DNA of 64,000 nt from Roridomyces roridus. Lineage: Eukaryota > Basidiomycota > Agaricomycetes > Agaricales > Mycenaceae. Positions 54,961-64,000 of the stretch are shown here, in pieces (positions within the stretch are counted from its first letter, which is position 1; the number at the start of each line of letters is the position of its first letter). The DNA lies in NCBI GenBank assembly GCA_029378245.1, contig JARKIF010000074.1:96145-160144 (forward strand), in the 5' to 3' direction. Position numbers and translations under genes: made by a program. The notes below the pieces were generated by a model, which worked only from the letters and a program-made list of their open reading frames with translations, was not told where the DNA came from and did no database searches.

Positions 54961-57900
54961 TCAAGCATCGTCCAGAATCAATCGAGGCACCACATTCATC
55001 GCCATCAGCTGGAGAGGGAATTAGATTGCCGCCCAGGACCGACCAAAAAGCAATACACACCTCTTGGAACAACAGCTTGGCCGCGTACGGAATCGTCAGC
55101 TGCGCCATCTGCTTGGAGCTCTTGCAATAGGTGCACCAGCCGTTGTACCCCATTAGCCCACATTTGCCACACGCATTCACCTCGAACTTGTCGGACGAGA
55201 TCATGAGCCGCTCCAGCAGGAGCTGTGTCGCCCCGTATCCAATCAGGCAGTCACGCTCCATCTCCCCAAGACGAAGCCCACCCTCGCGAGAACGACCCTC
55301 TGTCGGTTGTCGCGTGAGCGTCGCTCGTGGTCCCCTAAAGCAAAGAACGATGAGCGGCATCTACAAGGGAAAGGCCAAGACCCACCTGGCCCGGGCGTGC
55401 ATCTTGTCCATAACCATATGTTCTGAAATGTATTAGCCGGGAAAATCTTGAGCGCGCTTTACGACCACTTACTGAGTTTCTATTGATCGAAACAGTCAGT
55501 TGCAATCTACCAACGGGGTGCCGAGCGACATACCTGATAGTAGATGGGCCCAAAATACACGTAGGCCTCAAGGGGCTCGCCAGTGATCCCACTCGTCAAC
55601 ATGTCCTTTCCGGCATAACTGAAACCGTGCTCGACAAGAATCCGGCTCATGTCTTCCACCTAAGATTGAATTAGTGCCTTGCTCTTCCTTTGATTGGATG
55701 ATAGGTCCAAACCTTGGAACCACCAAACGCGGTGCCGTACTGCAAATTGCCAGATAGCACCCCTGCCTATAAACGGTCATTCCCAGGGAAACTCCCGCTC
55801 GCCAAACACACCTTTCCCGCCAGAAGTTCGATCATCTTCCCAACAGTCATACGTGAAGGGAAGCCGTGGGGGTTCATAATCGTATCTGAGAAGAATCCGG
55901 TCAATCATGTCTGGAAAAAAAGGCTAGCGTACGCACCCGGATTAATCCCCTGATCGTTGAACGGCATATCCTCTTGGTTGACAATCAACCCACAGACCCC
56001 CTTCTGTCCGTGCCTCGACGAGAACTTATCCCCAAGTTCAGGCCTCCGCGTCTGCCTTATGAGCACCTTGATCAGCGTCTGGTCATTCTCCGTATCGCTA
56101 ATAAGGATCTTGTCAATGTTGCCCGCAACAGGAGACTTGTACGTCATCGGCGTATTCCGATACGGTACCGTCGCCGCTTGTCCAGAGAACGAGTTGTCTG
56201 CGGCGTTGGTGGGAGACTGCTTGTTCACGTATACGTCCCCTGGGTCGACGCGCTCCCCAACACCAGCGAGACCGTCCATCTGGATGATGTCATATTTCTT
56301 TGCGACCTGCCCGGAATTGTTCTCGTCGGGCGGTGCATCGGCGAGGCGATCATAGCTGGTGGTGCCAAGGCGTTCAAACACGGACCGAGCGTAGAACGAC
56401 GAGGACAGACTCACGTGCCATTGGGGTATTTCCGAATCATTGAAGTGTTCTTGCGAAGAACTTGACAACGGCCATATCCGCGATCCAAGCTTGCCTGCGA
56501 CAAGTCGGTCCATCAGCACTCCCGCGACTCTGCTGCCCTTTGTCGTACGTACCTTGTTCAAAATCAACGCATCCTCAATGTCGTACCCAGAATAACTCAT
56601 CACCGCTACCGTCGCATTCTGACCTGCCGGCAGCCGGTCGTATCCGATCAGCTCAATCGTCCTCGTCTTGACCATCGGTTGCTGTGGATAGACCGAGAGA
56701 TACAACAGAGTATCAATGCGGTTAAGTTGGTTGTAAGCAATAGCACCAATAGCTTGCTTCCCCATGGCGCATTGGTAGGTGTTACGGGGAGATTGATTGT
56801 GATGCGGGTACGGGATAAGACCGGCGACGGCGCCGAGCAGCGTGAACGGCTCGATCTCCAAATGTGTTGTCGTGGACGGAACAATCTCCGACTCGTACAG
56901 AGCAATGTAGGTGTCGTTTTCCTCGTTGACGTCGAGGTACTCGACCAACCCCTTTCGGAGAAAGTCGTCGAATGTGACGGAGCCTTTTTTGAGGAGCTTC
57001 GAGAAGATGAGTGGGAGTGCTTGGGTGTGAATCGAAGCCCACCTCAATATGCTCGGCCCTGACCCGCGGCCTCCCGCCTTCCACGATAATCATAGGCCGA
57101 CATATCCGCCCTCCGTCGCTCGCGATATGAACTGCCTTGTGGTGATGATTAACATACACGCTCACAAATTCGGAAACCCGCCGCGCGCGCCGGAGACAAC
57201 GGAATTGGTGTACAAACCGCGCCGGGTAGCGAGTGAGACCAATGATGGTCCCATTGACATTCACCACAAACGTATGAGGGCCATAGATCTCCGTACCGGT
57301 GGCCAAGCTTATGTCTGTCCGTGGAGATTAGACATGTAGATTGTTCGACAGGCACGGAGACGGCGCACCTTCAACGCCGAGCATAAACGCAAGCCGGATG
57401 ATGGGCTCCTCCTCGACGTCGGTCGTGATGTGCGTCATCAACGCCAGATTCTTGACCAACCCGCAGGCCTCGCCTTCCGGCGTGTCACTGGGGCACAGCA
57501 TACCCCATTGACTGGGCTGCAGAGCACGCGGTCCACTGACTTTTCGCGTTTTCTCGAATTGAGACGATATCCGCGTCATCATACCCAACGCGGAGATGAA
57601 GGAAAGGCGAGAGAGGACGTGGGTGACCCCAGCACGCTCCATCTTGAACCGCTTGAGCGACCAGTTGCCCGTGGAGATGGCGCGGGTAAAGCCCGCGGTG
57701 AGGTGGTCGCCCTGGAACTGCATCGTGTTGAACGCGTCGAATTCGTTTGTGCGCGAGTCCTTCTTGAGGACTTTGTCGATGGCACTCTTGAGATTAGTAT
57801 TGTAGGTCTTGAAGAGATCTTCAAAGAGGAGTGCAAGGAGCTGGCCTGCGCTAAGAAATAATCAGTCATAGTAATCACAAAGGAGAGAACTTACAGCTCC

Positions 57901-59100
57901 AACCGCTTGTTTCCCACATAATCCCTATCGTCCACCATCTTCTCGTCTTCCATGGCCATGAGCACACGGCGCGTCATGGTAGCGACAAAGATGGCTTTAG
58001 GCCGAAAGTCCAGACCATTAACAGGCACATGGGCGAGCACAATAGTTGCCATAGCCTCCAAAGCCTCCTCCCACGCAGGCCTACGAGGACCCACGACCCG
58101 ACGATTAACCTTGACGCGCGACCCAATGTACTCGAGTGCCTGCTGGCGCGTAAACACACCGAGTTTGGCCGCTTCTTCGAGGTTGGCCGAGAACGCGGCC
58201 TTGTACGAGTCGGTGTTACCCGCGGTGAGGAGGAGAATCTCCTTGTCAGATTGGATGCCGAGGGCCTTGAGTGCGATGACGATCGGGATGTCCTCATGAG
58301 TGCAATTGTGGCGGAGGTAGATTTTGCCCTTTTTCGTGATCACGTATGTCTTGGATTTGAGCCCGCCGTGGGTGGAACTGGGTGGATGTAAGCTTGAAAA
58401 TTTACATAAGAAAGGAGGCGTACGAAGTGCAAGACGCCTGAACGATTCCCTTGACCGTATCCAGCTCCACGATGATACGATTCTTGCTCAGCTGCTCTTG
58501 CACCAAGATAACCTTCTCCGTTCCCTTTACGACAAAGTAGCCCCCAGGATCGAGCGGACATTCGGTCATCCTGGCGAGTTCTGGATCGGTCTTGTTCGTC
58601 AACACACACCGACTGCTCCTCAACATGATCGGCAGCCGCCCAATGTTAACCGTACGCTGCACAATATTCTTGCCGCGCGTGTAATGTATGGTGACCATAA
58701 TCGGCGCGCTATACGTGATATCGCGCAGTCGACACTCGTTCGGGGTGACCTTCTTCTCGATAGCATTGGGCTCGTTGCGATCGGGCATGCCCACGACAAT
58801 ATTGGTGTATTTCAGCCAAAAACGCGGGTCGACATCCGAGGTAACCTTGTTGTTGGCCTTGACGATGTTTTTAATGTCCGTCTCCACAAAGTAGTTGAAC
58901 GAGTCAATGTGCTGCTTCACCAGCCCTTTGACTTTGAGGAAGGCGGGGAGTAGCAGCCATTTGTCCTGCAAACATTGGCATGCGGCAGAATGGAGAATGA
59001 AAACGTACTTGGACGCTTTTATTGGATCTGTGAGGGATAGTCCGTGCCAGTTTGCCCCAGTAATGTCGTTCCACTCGCTGCCCTCGTCGGCCGGCTCCAT
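54961..59100 (-). CDS. RPC2: RNA polymerase III second-largest subunit (C128)
   Basis: ATG at 59100, stop at 54961. About ten introns, the first near 58966-59009. Diagnostic blocks are [118 protein letters not shown], and the C-terminal zinc site [16 protein letters not shown]. The [23 protein letters not shown] and RLILDDA wording points to the Pol III rather than the Pol I or II paralogue. It forms one side of the Pol III active centre that makes tRNA and 5S RNA. No lesions were seen, in contrast to the C11-like gene 12 kb away. Confidence 0.95.
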
Positions 59101-59234
59101 GAGACCGCGACTTTTGACTCGAGGTGTACTAATAAGTCGGAGAGGACCAAAATTGATGTCACGTGCTGCTGATCAAATCGTCCATTGCCTCTAAAATAAA
59201 TAGATAAATATTATCCTGTAGTCTACGATACTTT

Positions 59235-60932
59235 TTATTGCGTCCGTGCGCGCGGTTCTACCCGCCAATCCCGCCGTTTTTGAGTAGCACCCCGTGGGCG
59301 CTTGTACCGCCGCGAGTCCAAGTCCATAGACTCTTTTGAATCAGCATCCACCAGCCGCTCTGCGCCCACAATCCCCAGATGCCGCCCCACATACTCGTTC
59401 CTCACCAGCCCCTCAGGGTCAGCCTCCCTCACAACGCGCACAAAACGCTCTAATTGAGGGTACAGCGTACGCGTCTTTTCAGGTGTCAGGTGGTGCGCCT
59501 ACACAAGAGTCAGAGCTGGAACATGAGAAATGAGAGCACACTGCACCTTTGCCCAATGTGGCCTCCCTCCATGCCGGGTCATAATATCCTCGAACGCTGT
59601 AAACATCGCCCGATACCGCGTCGGCAAGTTATACGGCTTGAACACCACAATCCCAATCCAGCAGGTCTCACCATCGCCACCATCACCTCGTCCCCAGCTG
59701 GACTCAGCCACAAATTGTCCCCGCTGCTCCACCGGACCTCGATCGGAAAATGCGGCCTCTCGCCACCCTCCCGCTCCTGCTCAGCTTTCAGATACGTTTG
59801 AAGCATTGAGAGGCAAGTGGGCGCTGCTGAGGAGGGGATGGCCCACTCGGTCGTGTGCTGCCGGTATCGGCATTCGATGTTAAAGACCCGGTGTGAGTCG
59901 TCGACGGTAATGCTCGTAGGGCCCGCAAGCCAGCACGCCAGACGTGCCACGAGAACGTTGGTACGGCTGAACAGCCGCAGGGGATGTAAACGTTCAAAGA
60001 GGGAGGAGGGCGGCGCTGGTGAGTAGCGCGGCGAAGCGTGTGAGAAGGAGGAGGAACTGGAGGACATGGAAACCGATTAGGGAATCCCACAACCAGGAGG
60101 ATTTGGGGTTGCGTTTTGGCTAGTCGGCGTGTTAGACTAGATTCATTAAAGCGATGACCACATACCTCTGTCGTCCGATTCGCGACACTGACGCGCACGC
60201 GGTCAATCGCAGGGAACCACCACAGCCTAACGTGCTCGCCACTGCGCTTGATAGTGTCCAGGTCCTGCAGGACGTCATCAAACTCACACATGGTGTGCAC
60301 ATCCTTGAGCCGAAAGGCCCTCTCCAGCTCGAGGGTAATGGTGAGTATCACACCCGTTGCACCGAGTCCACATATTGTAGCCTCGAACAGATCGGAATTT
60401 TCAGTCCTCGAGCACCGCACAACAGTGTTGGTGGCCGGTAAAACCAGGGTGAGAGCCAGCACGTGGGCGGAGAGGACGGGAAAATTAATGCCGGAGCCGT
60501 GCGTGCAGGTAGTGACGATCCCAGCGAGTGTCTGGTCCGAAATGCTGCCTAGATTGCGCATGGCGAGTCCATACGGCTCGAGCGCAGCGTGGAGGTCGGT
60601 GAGGATAATGCCCGCCTCTGCTTCGACGAAACACTTTTCAGTGTCGACCCGGAGGACGCGATTCATGCTTGTCATGTTTAGCATGTAGTCGTCCGTACAG
60701 GCGAGGTCAGAGGGCGAGTGGCCGATGCCAACTGGTCGTAGGACGCGTGCATCGCGACGTGCGAGCTCCAGGGCAAGTCGGCAGTCGGTCACGGTGCGAG
60801 GGTGGAAGACGACCTGCGGGTGGGCGCTGAAGGTACGTCCCAGTTGGTGAACTGAGACTGCTGGGCACGGGCCTCGGCAATGGGCTCCAGGAGACGAACA
60901 AGCTCCAGGCGGGGGAGGTTCTGCAGCTCCAT
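59235..60932 (-). pseudogene. ALO1: D-arabinono-1,4-lactone oxidase gene with apparent frameshifts
   Basis: Identity is clear: FTNW near the N-terminus, RPVGIGHSPSDLACT (flavin-binding PCMH domain), GSISDQTLAGIVTTCTHGSG, EHVRLWWFPAIDR, TTEWAIP and GGRPHWAKAHHL near the C-terminus. The frame breaks at three places without a usable intron. Near 60843 FTNW would need one more G before GRTF. Near 59990 IGFHVLQFLLLLTRF runs to a stop while the next conserved block is in another frame. Near 59690 the LSPAG block must shift to reach GETCWIG. Introns at about 60121-60166 and 59490-59545 are normal. ALO1 makes D-erythroascorbate at the mitochondrial outer membrane. The result is a pseudogene or a locally poor assembly. 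Confidence 0.8.
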
Positions 60933-61074
60933 TTTTTGAGATTTTCCATGGTAGAAGGTAAGAGGTTATAAACGGTGCTGGGACTGGGTTGTAGTAAACA
61001 GAATTTCACAGTTCGCCCGATCGAATCTGAGATGGAGATTGCGCCCAAATTGGGATTGTGATTGGAAATCAACA

Positions 61075-61470
61075 TCAATGTCTAAAAGAAGCCAACACGA
61101 CCCTCCCGTATTCCCCGCCCTCGATAGACATGAGCTGTCCACTGATCTCGCCCCCGTCCAGTTCAACCCCTATTTGAAAGTCTCCGCGGGGAATCAGCTT
61201 GATTTTATTCCGCCTGTTCATTGTCTCACCTGTGTAAAACCCCCCTTGCGGTTGCGTCACCGCTGCCTGCTGTTGTTTCCCTTGTAGCATGCCCGAAAAA
61301 AATAGAACGCAGACACATACTTTGAATGCAGGTAGAACCCTCAGATCCGCCTCCCATATACAAAGTTCTCTCAGCCCCCTTGCCTCGTCCGCGTATCTTG
61401 CCTCCGCGTCGTTTGCCACGTACAGGTCGCCGTGAACGATGTGTCTGAGAAGTTATTAGGAGGCAACCAG
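61075..61470 (-). CDS. Hypothetical protein, 3' part
   Basis: A frame ending at 61075 reads HIVHGDLYVANDAEARYADE, ARGLRELCIWEADLRVLPAF and later KIKLIPRGDFQIGVELDGGE. The composition looks coding and an acceptor-like CTTCTCAG lies at its upstream end, but the earlier exons were not identified. No family recognised. It lies about 140 bp upstream of ALO1 on the same strand. Confidence 0.4.
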
Positions 61471-61479
61471 ATGAATGAA

Positions 61480-62400
61480 TGTGGGATGAGAAAAAGAGCA
61501 TCGAAGTTCCACGGAGCACCAGCACACGCTCCGCTCCGTCCAGCCCAAGGCCTAGATGGTCTCAAAAAATTTTAAAAAAACTTTTATGGCATGATCCCCC
61601 AACAGGATGGCAGCAAGCCCTCGAAGGTCAAAACCCAAACCAAAAGGAAAATGGAAACTGTGAGCATGCCGCTGCAAAGGCACCATTCGGACATGCCTCG
61701 CGATAAAATCCGTCCGCCGATGCGATGGCGGATCCCGCGGTCTGCACCTCAGCACATCACATACGCGAGACAGCCCGAGAAAAAAAGGGATATCTCGAGA
61801 ACTCTGATTGCGTCGACAGACGACGTGGACGACCGGCGGCGTCTTACAACGACCCCGTCGCTGTTTTCAACATGTGCGCAGGGGTGGAAATAAACTCACC
61901 GTTTGAAGTTTTGGAGAACTTGCTATTAACATGTCGATTGTCATCAGCCGTGCGTAACAGCGACGCCCGTGGTCGTACGTACCAAACCGCGTCATAATGC
62001 GTTCCCTAGAAAACCAACATGCCGTGGTGCCGTGTAAAGGAGGTTCGTGATCAGCGGTGCGAAAAAGCGGAGTCAGAGACGGAGAATGAAATTAATGTAT
62101 GGCAAAACAGCGGCAGGGCAAGCGGTTGCAGTGGTGTTTAGGCGAAGCAAGAACACAAGATGTCCGAGCAGCGGATGTCGAGAGGTAAAAAGTCGCAATG
62201 CCGCGGCAGGTTTGGCCGAGTTGACGGTTCCGCAAGTTCCAAGAACGTTGGCAGGAACATTGTCGGTGGACATGTCGCCGAAGCACAGGGGTGTAGAATG
62301 GTGCGAAAGTGAGAGCGGCGATTGGTTCCCAGCCAAAGCGTCATGAGATGTCGACGGAGTCCGAAGGAAAATAACGTGAATGAACGGAGCAGGTAGTGAT
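61480..62400. other. Region without a supported gene
   Basis: May hold 3' exons of the Hsp70-like gene to the right or 5' exons of the hypothetical to the left. I could not place any with confidence. Confidence 0.3.
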
Positions 62401-62429
62401 CAGAAAAGGCCAGTGGATGGAAAGAAAGA

Positions 62430-64000
62430 AGAGGCTCGCACCCTTTCTTGACGATTGCACCCTTCTTGGCAAGGTAACTGTAACCTAACAACGCATAAGC
62501 AAAACTTGGAGGGTGGGATGCCAAAAAGTGGCGACCGGGAATAGTCCGATACAAAAAGGCAGACATGCAATCAGATAACACGAGTGGGAAAAAAAGGAAA
62601 CAAACGGGAAACGCGAATCACAACCGCGCGAAAACCTGGCTGGATTATTAACATCCAGGCCAGAAGAATGAACCAGACGGGCCCCGATTTTCAGACTCCG
62701 CGACGCGCTTTAGCAGTAGAAAAGGAATAGATAACAAACTGTGGGAACATGGTGCGCACACAAGCTATCATCTCGGAGCCTTTAACGATAACTCCCACCC
62801 GAACCCCAGCAACATCGCGGGCGCGGGTATCTGAATGGCACGGTGCACATGTACCGACTCACGGCAGAGTGTCTGGAAACCCCGCTGGACGCCATTTCCA
62901 TGCCGCGCAGTTCCTTGAAACACGCGCGGGAAATAGAACGGACAGAGGAGGGAAAAAACCCAAACAGAGTGCCAGACCCCGGGTACGTGTCGAGGAAATG
63001 AAGGGCAGCGCCGTTCATTTTCGCACTGGACAAATGAGAGAAGATAACAAAACAGGAAAAGAAAAAATAGAAATAGAGCAAAGAGGAAACCAGAAATGAT
63101 GGGTGCATGGGCAGTCCTGGCTTCCGCATACCCGGCGGACCCACATCCCGAGCACGGTAGATGGTGAACACACCGAATCCACGAATAATAACCACGTTTC
63201 GGGTCGCGGGAGGGATGGGAATGGGAAGCAGCACGGTAATGAACGGAGGACCATGGAACAACGGGAGTCGTTTCCCTTTCATGGGCACCGGACACACACA
63301 ATATAAAGACCTGGAGTCCACGCGACGGGGATACAACCTCCGAGCGATGCGGCATTTCGGAGAAAAGCCCCGTCGACAACTCGGCATCGCAGCATTCGAA
63401 AGGGACAATGTGCCGGCTGATGGCCAGAAAGAATGAAACAAGGGAGAGGGGTAGGCTCACCGATTCTCGCATGCGTCTGCGCCCATTTGCTCAGAGTAAA
63501 AGATATACGCCGGTCTGCGAACCCGGTCTTCCGGTTCCGCCGGAAGTTTTACCTGTGTATTGTATACATCAGATACTATATGCGTGTAAAAACCAAACCA
63601 ATGACTTCACCTTCATAACCAAGGATCGGGGGACAACCATGTGGGAGACGAGGGGCCGACGTGCGAGTCCGTACCGCGCCGCACCACGGAGAGTTGCCGT
63701 ATCACTATCGGGCGGGCGTGCTATCGTGTGGATCCGTGTGCCAAATGTTTCCTGCATCTTTGTAACGCGGGGCTCGAAATTGAACAGCGGGAACATCTAC
63801 CTCCACACGTGACATGAGGTATGCACTTCCCGAGAAACCTCCGACCAGGAGCAGTGCATCGACAGCAGGGGAAACCGCCAGTTGTTTCGTGACAAGTTCC
63901 AAAACTTCGTCAACCACAGGGTCGAACCTGTGTCAGGATTGAATACTAGATGAAATGAATGCGACGGCCGAGACGCACACTGCTTCACGAGAGGCGCCCT
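62430..64000 (-). CDS. Hsp70-like ATPase-domain protein, partial (5' end outside window)
   Basis: Minus-strand exons near 63807-63936 (FDPVVDEVLELVTKQL, VDALLLVGGFSGSAYLMSRV), 63593-63764 (MQETFGTRIHTIARPPDSDT and ATLRGAARYGLARRPLV) and 63470-63552 (VKLPAEPEDRVRRPAYIF, ACENR). LLVGGFSGS is the adenosine/phosphate-2 motif of the actin-like ATPase fold, and ATLRGAARYGL is the following helix. These fit the divergent Hsp70-like proteins common in agaricomycetes, not a true chaperone. A further block near 62440-62480 (YLAKKGAIVKKG) fits the family but is about 950 nt away and its join is unclear, so an insertion or decay is possible. Confidence 0.65.

Noticed and set aside
59930..60060. Intron of about 58 nt (GTTTCC...CACCAG) repairing the second ALO1 frame break
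   Set aside because: It would remove the IGFHVLQFLLLLTRF block, which has the character of the conserved ALO segment at this place; kept only as an alternative.
1..64000. CRISPR arrays, rRNA genes, or an autonomous transposase
   Set aside because: None seen; no regularly spaced repeats, no rRNA-like stretch and no DDE/DDD-type frame were found.

Overview
The window looks like nuclear DNA of a filamentous basidiomycete, most likely an agaricomycete. Genes are dense on both strands and are broken by many 45-60 nt GT-AG introns. The gene set includes a Delta-9 desaturase with fused cytochrome b5, a GPI-type chitin deacetylase, Pol III subunits, a basidiomycete-style GATA zinc finger and an Hsp70-like ATPase. 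All exon joins were made by eye from reading frame, splice signals and paralogue comparison. Summed exon lengths are multiples of three for every gene where exons are listed; single boundaries may be off by a base or two.

Layout. 1-5574: three tandem copies (the first cut by the window edge) of a polytopic membrane protein with a Cys-rich N-terminus. 6022-29091: a duplication-rich block. It holds two atypical SDR genes in opposite orientation, three VIT-vWA genes (one minus, two plus), an HMG-box protein, a broken NTF2-like gene, a conserved hypothetical gene, a SurE-type phosphatase, a small secreted 8-Cys protein and a Delta-9 desaturase. 29284-41533: two MYND zinc-finger genes flank a gene-poor stretch with a TA-flanked MITE, a chitin deacetylase and the intact partner of the NTF2-like pair. 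42183-43334: a Pol III subunit C11-like gene that appears damaged, with a second MITE in its last intron and a tRNA-like relic at its start. 43760-49200: an ERCC6L2-type SNF2 ATPase and a UBE2G1-like E2. 49822-51599: a small family of coiled-coil proteins with a C-terminal membrane segment. 51828-64000: an unknown gene, a classical SDR, UBC7, the Pol III second-largest subunit, a frame-broken D-arabinono-lactone oxidase, a short hypothetical and the edge of an Hsp70-like gene.

How the genes relate. Several pairs or triplets (membrane proteins, SDRs, VIT-vWA, NTF2-like, MYND, small coiled-coil proteins) show active local duplication, inversion and decay next to housekeeping genes. The most unusual item is one VIT-vWA paralogue (9132-11844) that carries an in-frame GATA-type zinc finger missing from its two sisters. 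Two Pol III subunit genes lie about 12 kb apart; the large one looks intact and the small one looks disrupted.
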